DNA of 64,000 nt from Limnomonas spitsbergensis (lineage: Eukaryota; Chlorophyta; Chlorophyceae; Chlamydomonadales). Below are positions 11,756 through 23,000 of this stretch, piece by piece (the stretch's first letter is position 1; each line of letters starts with the position of its first letter). The notes beneath the pieces were generated by a model. The model made no database searches. It was not told where the DNA came from and saw only the letters and a list, made by a program, of their open reading frames with translations. The position numbers and the translations under genes are program-made. The stretch is from the NCBI GenBank assembly GCA_037349105.1, contig JAYJMM010000109.1:1315001-1379000 (forward strand), in the 5' to 3' direction.

Positions 11756-12700
11756 TGGAACAAGTCAGCACTGGCGACATCCAAAATTAAACAGTATCAG
11801 CAGCGGAGACTTGAATTTGTGTCAGCCTGGCCATACTGCTGATAATTCTGCTATTGCCGTTAATAGGCCTTTTCCTCGTTTTGATTCTACAAGTTGAGAG
11901 AGATAGGAGGTGAGGTATGCGGTGCTTTGGGTGCAGGGTGGCTTGCAACGGTCTTTAAAGTGCAGTGTTGGGGTGTGAGAATGTGGTGTGTAGTGAAAGC
12001 TCTTCAGTGTGCAGGGCAGGCAGGTCTGGAGCGGGCTTCCGCACCAGCTTCTGCACCACCAATCAACGGACAAACCCCTTGGTGGCGACGTTTTCAGCCA
12101 GGGCACTGGCTCCAGCATTGGCATGGACGTCACTTTGGGTTAAGCTTCATCTCCAGGACTGCCTACATGCCCTGCCCTTTCCTAGCTGTATCTTTGTTTG
12201 CTGACGTGGCCGAGCTTCATTTCAGTATGGTCCAGAGGTTTTATGTCATTGACGTGCCCTGCACTGCCCTCAAGTTAGGCGCCCACTCGACTGAGCCAGT
12301 CTTGAGCAGGTCCTAGAGATGTCACATCATTGACATGCCCTGCCTTGCTGGTGCCTTGCCCTAATCAACTGACATTTGAGACCCGTCTTCTAACTTCTGT
12401 AGGGGCAGGTTGCTGTGCTATGATTCATGTATCGAAAATAAGTGCAGGTTGGCCTTCTTAAATACGGAAGCAGTGAGGTATGGGCCATTTAAAGCTGAAT
12501 CAAGTACGCAAGTCAGTCAAATTAAATTAAGTTTCGTGCTACAATGCCAGCACATCAGTTGATGATCTCCATGAATCCCTAAAAATCTTCATCGCGTCTT
12601 AAAAGATCTGGCCAAGGAAAGGCCGTTTGTGATCAAGGACATTTGTTAAACGATGAGTAATGATAGGGTCCATACTACATATCTTCTCTTCAGATTCAGA

Positions 12701-15700
12701 TCAAATTTCGTCGTCAGATCCCAGATCTGAGGCGAATTCATCCACCTCCGGATAGTCTCCCACCTGACAGGCAGGTGTAAGGGTTGTGTGCTTCAGTGGC
12801 TGGTCGCGAATGATTATGTATCTTTTAGTGCCAGACAGGCCACACAATTTCAGTCCAGTGCCAGGCAGGCCACACCATTCATGAGTCAGTGGCTAGTCTG
12901 TGGTTATTGCAGTCTTGGCCCGTCCGCAGACCGTCCTTGGACCGTCTGAGGTGATGAATCTCATGAATTGTTTCCCTTCACATCTCGGCCCTAATAGCCT
13001 TCCACGTGAATAATTTAGAGCCTGGGTCTTTGCAGTAGCCTGCCATGATCTGCACCTCAGCCCTGCCTGGATCTCACCTTGACCCTGTCAGGCCTCACAA
13101 AGGCGCCATATCCTGCCGGCGCATCGAAGAACTTCTTGCCCTTGACGCTGCCGTCGTTCTTCCCGAGAGGTTCGTCGTACTTGATGCCGATCCAGTACCC
13201 CATGGGCAAGCCCTCAACCTGGCCTACGTACCTGAACTCGAAGAAACATTGTGTCGGGTTGAGGGATTAGGCTTCGGGGGTTACAGTCAGTATGAGGTAT
13301 AGGGCGTGAAGCGAAGGCCAGACAGCCAGGCCAGGCTGGATATGCATCCAGCCTGGATACACAGTCCATCGGAATAAACTCCCTTCCGGTGGAAAGGTTC
13401 CTCTTCTTCACACGTCCCCTTGTACAGATTTGATTCAGGGCTGCAGGCAGGCAGCGGGGGGAAAGAGGCCGGCCGAACATAGGGACAGGGGCGACCAAGC
13501 TTGGCAACTCAGATAAGGTCTGCGACGACCTGGCATAGAATCACAACAATGCACGATTTCATGCTGACCATACGTCTACCTACACAAGGCCCCCACTACC
13601 TACGTGGCGTGCAGCGAATCCGTGTTCTGTAATCTGCACATATTTCTGATATGCTTCGATGGACAGCCTTACAGAACGAATAAGATATCCCATTCTCCCG
13701 GTGGGTCCCCCTTCTTTGTAGCACTCACATGACTTCGCCCCTCCTGTCGCCTGGCTCGACACTGCATCTTTGCCCCGCACTGGCTGTTGAGGCCTCCTCC
13801 TTCATGAAATCTGGGTCGGATATCTGAAACGCAGCACCATCCAAATTTCGAATTCAAATTTGGGCATGCACCCTCCATGGACACACCAACCTGTGCGACA
13901 CAGCCATCAGACGGTCATCATAGATAAGAGGTCCAGCAGCCTCTTGCGGCAACCTAGGGACTACCGGGCTGCAGGTTTCTGGGCTACACAACTAGGGGGG
14001 GGTCTTCAGCCTCCAGGAATTTTCAATGAAGGATGACAGAGCACGCTCATTAAATCATGGGCTGTACATCTTTCAGCTAAGCAGGGAAAAAATCTCCTCT
14101 GGACCAGTGGGCTGTGCATTTCCAGCCAATCGGCCACCCACCCTGGGCTCCTGCGCTGCACATTATTAGCCAAAAGGGCACACACCTTGGGCGCTGGTGG
14201 CACGTATTCGACCCCCTTGTTCTGCGCTAGCTGCTTCTCAATCGTCCACTCGGGATCAGCTTTGAGCTTTGCGGCCTTGAAGTTCCTGTTAGAAGCAATA
14301 TCAGGGTACTGAAGTTACATACACTGCTGACGTTCTGGTGAGAAGCAGAGTCAGACCAATGCCTTTTAGTGGGGGGTCACAGCGTACTGAGGTTACATCT
14401 AATGCTGATGTCCCTGTGAGAAGCACAGACAGGGCAATGCCCAACATGGTACCGGTTTAGTCACAGCGTGCATGTAAACAGCATTAGCCATGCTGTGAAT
14501 ATCATCCAGCCAATCTACCTCTTCGAAAGGGTCTACCAGGGCCAAGAGGAAGGACAGAGAACAGGAGAGTATCCACCATCCCCCCACATCATTCAATCTA
14601 CAAACGAAGTACGCACGCCCTCGCTCCCGCCCTGCAGCCTCACCTATACGTGTTCTCCCTCTTGTTGTAGTCCTCATCCGACATGACATACTTATCCACC
14701 AAGCTCACGTCCTCCAACGCCCCATTTAGGGAGGAGGACAGCGGGTCGGTGTCAATGATGTGCAGCGTGTACCTGAGAAGAGGCAGGCGGCAAACAGGGA
14801 TGAGGAGCAGGCAGCAGTGGGGGAATGAGCAGGAGCAGGGAGCAGTGGGGGGGATGACAAAGAACAGGCAGCAGCGTGTGTGTGGAGGAGCAGTCAGCAG
14901 CGGGCGTGTCGACCTCACCAAGATTGAAATATAAACCCAGACCCCAACGCGAATCCTTCCTCGGAGGCTCGTACCCAACCCAGTAAAACATCATGCAGGA
15001 ATGCAGCTGCACTACCACAGCAGCTCCCCTTCACTCCCCTTGTGAAGCGGCAGCAGCAGCTAGGTGTCTCAGGGGTAAGCGGTTCAAACCCCTGAACCTG
15101 AACCCTGCGCCCATCCACAGTGAGGCGAGGAGTACCACCCAACCTGAAACCTGCACCATCTCGAGCCGGATCGTCCCAGAACTAAACTGCTCGGCTCAAG
15201 TGTAGACTAATACTCATGAGTACGGTTTGGTCTTTAGGGTTTTTGAGTTTAATACCCACAACATGCACCCACCCATCATGTGGCGAGTAGAAGCCGAGCA
15301 TCTTGCTGTCATCGGCGAGTGTTGCGACCACGTTCTTCGCATCGTCTAGCAGCTGGATCATCATGGCTGAGGGGGATGTCCCGCAATGGAAGGACAGCTT
15401 CACTTTCACAGACTCAACCGACATCTGTCGTCACACACGGCGGTTTAAGAAAGGGTGCAAGATTCACAGGAGGGTTAGGAAGAAAAATGTGAGAGGGTAC
15501 ACGCTGTGTTCCAGGGATCATGGTTCTGTGAGAGGTGTGAAGGCCTTCGGATCTTGAAAGGTTTGCGGATTTGATCTTTAAGTATGGGACGATACGCTGT
15601 CAAAGCTTCATCAGGTGCTGACTGAGGGGCATGATGAGTTTACAATGCATGGGTGTGATCCAGGCTACAGACAGCGCCCTGCAATCCGCCAGCCGCAGCA

Positions 15701-16540
15701 GTGGCACACAACATCCACCCCTGACATTTAAATTTGAATCATGCTTGCTTCTTTGATCCCCACACACTTGTCAATCTAAAACTCTGGAGTTCAGCAAGCT
15801 GAAGGGTTTGTGCAACGCTTGTTTCCATGCATGCATGCATACTGCTCTTGTGCTTGCGAGTTCCTGTGCCTTTATGTCGCGCTCGCTGATGCAATGTCGC
15901 GCTCGCTAATGCAATTCTACGTGTACAGTGCTGCCGTCAACTCTGACTTGAAACACTTCCAACCCTCGAGACAATGTACCCAAGTAATATAATGTGTATA
16001 GCTTCCCCTCAACACTGTGACAAGGCTTTGGGTTGCATGCATTGACGGTGCAACAATTAGGGCCAAGTCTCATAACGTGTATGTTCCATGGTAAAGAGAA
16101 AAAACGATCTCGTCCTAGGAATCTGGATTTGACCAAGGGTTAACTTGACATGCAAGTTACACAGTGCCTTTTGCATGACATATGCATGCCCCCAAAAGCG
16201 TTTTCCGAAAGGGCCAGGCAGGGCAAACAGGACGAACAGAGAAACTTCAGTACATCGTAGCCTGGCCATGGCTTTGTCTTCACGGCAGCATGCCAGCAGT
16301 GCATCAGCCCCCCCTCAAAGTCACTCATGACAAAGCGAGCCATGAGAGTGCCCCATGCAGGCAAGCGTCACTCACGAATTTGTCAAGTCGGATCTCGAAG
16401 AAGCGCGCCATAAGGTTACTGTGCGTACAGTGAAGTAGCACGGTCGACTCGGCTTGATTCTGGGTGCCGCCTGATTGGACATAGTGCTTCAGCTGGTTGA
16501 CGTCGTCCTTCGTGAGGAAGGGGGCGCTGCCGTCTGCCAT
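12701..16540 (-). CDS. TBCB: Tubulin folding cofactor B (Ubl + CAP-Gly), 7 exons
   Basis: Exons in transcription order: 16540-16376, 15424-15273, 14772-14644, 14285-14186, 13793-13729, 13231-13078 and 12763-12701. They sum to 828 nt (275 aa) with consistent phases. Cofactor B binds alpha-tubulin in the post-chaperonin folding pathway and acts with cofactor E in the cytosol. The N-terminal ubiquitin-like domain includes [36 protein letters not shown] and [17 protein letters not shown]. The CAP-Gly domain has [35 protein letters not shown] (GKNDG at 227-231), [20 protein letters not shown] and [12 protein letters not shown]. It ends in the acidic tail DDEI typical of the family. Length is slightly above the usual ~240 aa because of about 30 extra N-terminal residues. 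The start is the first ATG; the frame upstream opens only with GTG. The exon 5 acceptor at 13794 is the least certain junction. Head-to-head with the EttA-like gene. Confidence 0.93.
14000..14190. repeat. About 46-bp repeat spanning the TBCB exon 4 donor
   Basis: Read on the minus strand, the exon 4 end and donor (GCGCCCAAG|GTGTGTGCCC) with the following TTTTGGCTAATAATGTGCAG are echoed. The echo is GAGCCCAGGGTGGGTGGCCG plus TTGGCTGGAAATGCACAGCC, with a third weaker copy. The repeat therefore carries a copy of the 5' splice junction. Confidence 0.6.
14280..14450. repeat. Repeat carrying copies of the TBCB exon 4 acceptor
   Basis: On the minus strand TGCTTCTAACAG|GAACTTCA (true acceptor) is preceded by TGCTTCTCACCAGAACGTCA and TGCTTCTCACAGGGACATCA. 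These are followed by similar ATGTAACTTCAGTACCCTG blocks. The decoy acceptors lie in intron 3. Confidence 0.65.
14774..14920. repeat. GAGCAGGCAGCAGTGGGG repeats in TBCB intron 2
   Basis: Five or so imperfect 24-35 bp units rich in GGAGCAGGCAGCAGTGGGGG, directly upstream (in transcription) of the exon 3 acceptor. Confidence 0.6.
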
Positions 16541-17048
16541 GTTGACCGGAGACACTTGGACAGGTTTGAAATGGAAAACTGGGTGCGGGAACGGGGTAGA
16601 TCGCCAGATTCAAAATCACGGGCGCGGGGATAGCAGCTCGAAGTTTGTTCGACGAAGACGTTGACGAAGTCCTCAGGAGGAATGGAACTAGGGAGGGATG
16701 AGGGTGTTTTGATTCGAGGAACAAGAGCTGCTGAGGTGCAATCAAGCTCGAATGATAGGAACCTTCCCCCAGCTTCATGTGTGGAACGTCAAGAGGGATG
16801 ACGCGGCCGCGAGTGTGGTTCCGGAGGCATCAAGATAGCTAATGTCGTTACTGATCAGGTCGAATCATTTCCGCGTATCTCTGAGGATCCGCAGACAGAC
16901 CATTGTTAACAGTCGTCGGCAACCCCGCGATTGCACCCCGGGTCTTACACCACCACACAGTCCCAATCCTGTCGAATAGAGCCACTCCTACCGGGGTCTC
17001 CTACCTACCTGGAAACCCACATTGCGAATACCATACGAGTTATTAAAA
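16541..17048. promoter_or_regulatory. Shared 508-bp region between divergent TBCB and EttA-like genes
   Basis: The two ATGs (16540 minus, 17049 plus) are 508 bp apart, so both promoters must lie here unless 5' UTR introns exist. No convincing TATA box was found. The position is inferred from gene layout only. Confidence 0.5.
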
Positions 17049-20000
17049 ATGAGGTATAGCGTGAGCAGCCGCAGATCCTCGCTGATGCCAGCGAGCAGTC
17101 CGCTGTCAGCTGGAAAGGTCATGCGCCCCGCTGGCGTCAAGGCATCTCACCAACGACTGATGATGAACCAGTCTAGGATCCCGACTGGCAGGCCCTTCAG
17201 TGACGTGTCCACAGCTGCGAAGAGGAAGACTGGCGGGGGAGGCGGAGGAGCAGGCCCTGCCAAGGCACCCTCAGGTACCGGCTGTCATAATCTTCAGCAT
17301 GGGACACGCCACTATGAGACCATACAATAGTGGCATGAATCTGCTGCTTTTGCAGCTGTTCTTTTGAGGCTTACTCGGGAGTGGTGGTGCATAGGACCCT
17401 CCCCCTGCATGGCACAGAAACAGGGCATGCTGCCGGAGGGGGCCAGTGAGTGTGCGGGTGTGCTGCCTCTTTTGAAAAAAACTCTTCGGGGGAAATCGTT
17501 CTTTAATTCGAATATTATGCAATATTTAGCATCATTGCTTCAGTGTGGAGGGTCTGACTGAGAACTGCATGGGAAATAGGGTGTGCTGAACAGGTTTCCT
17601 TACCTCAATGTACACGTAGCTCCATGATGCATGTAAGCATGGCTATTTCAGGGTAAAATCGGCGACCCACGGGCCGGTGCCTAGATGGCACCCCTATAGA
17701 GGGCAACTAGTCACAGGCACAGCCACAGATGCTCACAGGCCCTCATCAAAGGGCTCCAGACCAATGCTGGAGGCGGAATAGCCAGGACAAGGAAAGATGC
17801 ATCATGGCCGCACAGAAAAAAATGACAAGAACACGCAGTAGGTAGCAAATAGCGTTTGCTCATATGAGCAGGCATGGTGCATCGGACTACGTGCATGGGG
17901 CTTATTATTTAAACGATTTATCCGCTATGACCGCTATGAAGTCATGCTTTGGCAGGAATAGGCGGGGCTCCCTTCACCTATTTACGCCTCAGTTTCAGAA
18001 ACAGGCGACAATGGCCTTAATGAGCCACTGTGGCTTACAAGAAGACTGCTTTGGCCCCAATAGCAGGCTTCCTATGTCCTCAGATCCCAGGTCCGGGTTG
18101 AGTTCAAAAATAATTACAGTCCAGCGGGGCATCTCACTCGATGCAGTGGACAGGTGCCCGAAATCCAGTTCCGGCACAAAATGAACTAGAACAGTGAGGG
18201 AAGAAAGAGTGATCCCCCTGGAGAAGCAGCCAACACACAAGCACAGCATGGGAATGAACCCCATGGTGCAGAAGATTAAGCACCGCACACAAAACATGAC
18301 GTGGGTGCAAAGGAGTTCAGTCTAGGGCATGGTTGTTCAATTCGTATGTAGGCAGTATTTCTGGCCTGTCTTAGCTATCCAAAAGTCCAGTTACCGAGCT
18401 AGAGAATTATAGGATTTACATGCTATACCAAGGTGCTGCAAGGAGCAAAGGAGTGGCCAAGTCTGACCGCCCTAAATCTCTTATATCCGTATCGCCTCTT
18501 GTATTCCCAGATCCTGATATACCCTCCTCCCAGATCCTGATATATTCCACCAACCTGTCATGGGCCGTCAGCAGGGATTCTTTTAGCGACATTCGGAATT
18601 TATGTTGGTTACCAGAAGCAGGGAGTTCTGAGGGCTTTCTTGGTGAAGAGCTCGCCGCATGCGCCGAATATTTCCCGATCCTAATTGATTTCGTCGGTTT
18701 TCGTTACTGCACTACTGACCCTCGGCTTCGCTGAATCAATTGTTATTTTTACCACTTTGGTTACGACTGGTAATCAGTAACCACTTAAAATCCCTGGCCA
18801 TCAGGTGGCGGCTCCAACGGCGGCTCCAACGGCTCCTCGGCACCGCGTGCCAAGGGCGAGGTCAAGCAGGGAGGCGCGTACAAGGAGGAGACGCGCAAGA
18901 TCATCCTCTCACTGGAAAAGATCCGCAAGGTGGACTTGCGCATGTGGCTTCAATGAACTCATGAGCTTTGATTGTTTACCGTTGGTTTTACGCCCGTCCT
19001 CCCCCCTCTTGTGCTCAGGTGACACCCTCGGGCAAGGAGCTCCTCAAGAACATCAACCTGGGTGCGTCACTCGTGGTACTTTAAAGTTGTTTTAGGGCAA
19101 CTCTGATGTAAGGGCGCCTCCATTGGGGGTCATTGGGGTGACTTAATAACCTTGCTTTCATGGCACCCAGAGTGAAGTTCCGTGTGGGGTAGGGCGTGTG
19201 TGTGTGGTAGGCGGGGTGCAGGGAGGGGAAGCCCGAGATGCCTTCTTGGGGGCGCGGAAGCCTCCCTTGTTCGATGATTCCGGGGCGCGACAAGGGGCCT
19301 GTCACTTAGGGGGGCGGACCCCGTCACGTAGGGGGGCAGATCCATCCCTCCAAACAAGGGGTTTCAGAGGCCGGGACGGAGCTTCCCCCCGCCGGAAGTT
19401 CGACAGGAAAAAAAGTGAACTTTCCTTACGTATTAAAAAGCTCAAGTCCTGCACGCCTGTCATACTTTTTGCGGGGGAAAACCCATCCCAAGGGTCGACT
19501 GCGACCGTGTTTGACACCGAAACCATCGGCACGACTTGCATTTGAAAATTTCTAAGGTTTTAACTTAATCGTATGTATGTTTCCTTTGATGGTGCAGCGC
19601 TGTCATGAGTCATGACCGTTGAACCCTGATTCCCCTTGAGACTCGTAACCTGGATCCCTCACTGCTTTTTCATGTCCAGGCATGTATCTCGGGGCCAAGA
19701 TCGGCGTGCTGGGCAGCAATGGGTCAGGTGAGCCTTAAACCCCAAAGCCATGCCGCAGCAATTAGTCCGGTGAGCCCTAAAACCTAGAGTCATACCGCCG
19801 CAATGCGTCAGGTGAATTCGTAACCCTTCAATCGTACGCAGGATATAGTCTGGTGCATCATAAACCCTGATGTCATACTGCAGCCACGGGTCAAGAGGTT
19901 TAGGATTTGGGTCATGAATCCTAACGTCGTACTGCAGCCACAGGCCAAGAGGTTCAGGGTTCAGTGTTTAGGGCATGAACCCTAATGGCGTACTACAGCC

Positions 20001-23000
20001 ACGGGTCAAGTGCGCTGTTTATCCAGCCAGCCCATGTTCCAATGCTTTTTCAGGCCCTGAACCTCGACCCCAGCCCCCAAACACTGCCGTATATTCTTGA
20101 CCTCAAACATAGGCCTCAAACCCTCTGGTCAAGTGTGAACCTTAGCCCCTGGACCCCAAATTATTTTCAAGCTGTACCCCTAACTCTCATCCCACTTATT
20201 TCCAAACCTCACCCCTTACCCTCATGCCATGAGGTTAGTCTACCCTGATGAACATGGGCTGGCATGGATACCAACTGCTGTGCTGTGTGAACCCTGTCCC
20301 CTTCTTTGTGCTCCTCGTCTCTGAACCCACAACCCTGTCCCCTTGTTTGTGCTCTTCGTCTCTGAACCCACAACCCTGTCCCCTTGTTTGTGCTCCTCGT
20401 CTCTGAACCCACAACCCTGTCCCCTTGTTTGTGCTCCTCGTCTTTAAACCTACAACCCTGTCCCCTTCTTTGTGCTCCTCGTCTTTAAACCCAAAACCCT
20501 GGACTCGTCCCCGTCAGGCAAATCTACCTTGATGAAGATCCTGGCTGGCATTGATACCAACTGTGAGGGGAACGTGCAGCTGAGTCCAGGCATTCGCATT
20601 GGATTCCTGGAGCAGGAGCCTGAGCTAAATGACGGTGCGTTGTCTGAGGGGCAAGGAGGGGGGAGGCCTCGGGAGGGAGTAGAGTTCAGGGGGCTTAGGG
20701 AGAGGGGTTAGGAAGCGGGAGGGACGAGGGGGGCCTAGCCCATGGGTGCGTGGTGATAAGGCATTGGCTGTTTCAAATGTTGTGATCTGCGCTTGTTTCT
20801 GCACCTGATACCTGGCTTCAGAATCTGGCCTCGAGATCTGAACCCGGGATCTGGGCTCAAGATCTAGTTCAAGATCTGAACCCAAGATCTGAACCTAAGA
20901 TCTGAACCTGGGATCAGTGCATGAAATCTGGCCCTGCTGCTGCCCCCAGGTGCCACTGTGGGTGAGAACGTGGGCGTGGCCGTGAAGGCTGTACGCGACA
21001 TGATTTCAGATTTTGAGGCCATCAGCGTCAAAATGGGCGAGCCAGGCGCAGACATCGATGCGCTCTCGTCCAAGATGGATCGGATGCAGGTGGGCTGCAA
21101 GTTGACGAGGCTTGTATTCTGACGTAGATTGGGTCTGTTCTCCCAAGCACGTGTTTCACACATACTGGATATGTTCACACATATTTGTGCCATTTGTTAT
21201 ACAGTATGTAATTATGTATGGGGCTTGCCTGCAAAGGGGCTAGTTTTTCTGATTTTAGGGACATGGGCTGGAGTGCCTGTGGACACGCTTTATAAAAGGA
21301 ATCACAACTTCTCCGCAAGTGCTGGGGGGAACAGGAGCAACGCATGTCCTCGTCCGTGCAGCTATCTCACCATTGATTTCCCCATCGATTTCGACATGAC
21401 ATCCCCCAATGATTTCCCCATAGATTTCGACATGACATCCCCCAATGATTTCCCCATGGTTCCACGCCTGAGCTCTCGCCGAGCCTCTTCTCCCCCCTTA
21501 CCCCTGCAGAACCAGCTGGATGCGATCAATGGTTGGGAGATTGAGCGCACACTGGATCAGGCCATGGAGTCCCTGAGGTGCCCACCGCCTGAAGCCCTGG
21601 TTGCAAACCTCAGCGGGGGTGAGAAGGGGGAGCATGAGGAGGGAAAGAGCTCCCTGGCAAGGAGCTTGTAATAGCCATCTAAACAGGTAAAATGATGTTT
21701 AATTTCAATTTTGTTGACAGGTGAGAGTGGGAGGCATGAGGAGGGAAAGAGCTTTGTGACCAGGAGGTTGCAGCAGCCCTGTGATTAGGGAATATGATAT
21801 TTTATTTTGAATTTGTTGACAGGTGACTTCAATGAGGTGAGAAGCAGGGAAAGACCTCTCTGACGAGAAGCTTGCAATGGCCACCTGAACAGGAGCATCA
21901 TGTGTAATTTCAGTTGTGTTCACAGGTAAGAATAGGAGATCAATGGGGGGGCAGAGGAGGGGAAGTGCCCTCTGACAAGGAGCTTGCAATGGCCATTTGA
22001 ACAGAGTTTATGATTTCAATTGTTTTTTACAGGTGAGCGTCGCCGTGTAGCTCTGTGCCGCCTGCTGCTTGCCTCTCCTGACATCCTGCTACTGGATGAG
22101 CCGACCAATCACCTGGACGCCGAGTCAGTGGCATGGCTGGAGAGGTAGGACATGGAGGATGCATGCATGCCCTGAGGCCTGCATTGATTTCATGCTGTTT
22201 TCTCTGTATTTTATCATGACTATAGAAGTAAGTGTTCAAGCACCGTGAGTGGTGATGAGGCGCCGTGAGTGGTGTTGAAGCGCCGCGGCTGTGGCAGCCT
22301 CCATCAATGCTTTGCCAGCCTGGAACATCATAAAGATGAATGATGGCTTCAGCATTGTGTGGAAGATGATGCGAGGCAAATCAAGTGTACCGTGAAGTCC
22401 GCTCTCATCCCATGCTTGTTCATGAACCCTAGCAGAACACCGGCCTTAGATCCTGATCTCCATGATGATGAGAGGCCTTGGCAAATCAAGTGTACCGTCA
22501 AGTCCGCTTCCGTCCCGTGCTAATGCTTGAGCTTGAGCTTGTGCTAAACCTAGCTGGACACCAGCCTTAGATCCTGATCCCCATGATGATGATGGAGGGC
22601 AGTCCTCTGCACTCTGCAATTTTGAGTATTCTTAGTCACAAGGATGCAGCCTCCCTCCTAGTTTAGGGATTGGGGTTTCAATTTATTGAGCCCTGGACTC
22701 AGCCTACCCAGCAACATTTGCCTCAAACCCAGTCCATCAAAGGAGGGCTGGGTACATGGCCTGAGGATCGTTGTCCGTGAATGACCTTGGTTGTCCCTCC
22801 ACACTTTATTTGACCCTCTTTCTGAATGAAACTTTGTCATATTTAGACAAAATTTGTATGTGAAAATGCCCTCCTCGTTGCAACAATAGCATGCTTCCAC
22901 CCCAGGTTCTTGGCAGATTTCCGCGGCACCGTCGTCGCTGTCACCCACGACCGCTACTTCTTAGATAATGTCGCCGGCTGGATTCTGGAGCTGGACCGCG

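Larger units (their letters stand above)
11146..12700. other. Convergent intergenic region with dispersed repeats
   Basis: Lies between the 3' ends of the exonuclease gene (+) and the TBCB gene (-). It contains dispersed repeat family A at 11441-11486, family B at 11601-11755 and a diverged family A copy near 12277-12336. No gene is supported. A TGTAA at 11472 falls inside a repeat, so its role as poly(A) signal is doubtful. Confidence 0.55.

Noticed and set aside
13669..13884. Minus-strand [19 protein letters not shown] as TBCB exon 5
   Set aside because: Wrong frame. The adjacent frame gives [14 protein letters not shown], which matches the start of the CAP-Gly domain and joins in phase.
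15061..15105. Possible tRNA (GGTTCAAACCC B-box-like motif)
   Set aside because: No A-box or cloverleaf can be drawn upstream; it lies in a TBCB intron.
16541..16555. Upstream start for TBCB at 16555
   Set aside because: The codon there is GTG; the first ATG is 16540.
17022..17048. Upstream start for the EttA-like gene at 17022
   Set aside because: The codon there is TTG; the first ATG in the frame is 17049.
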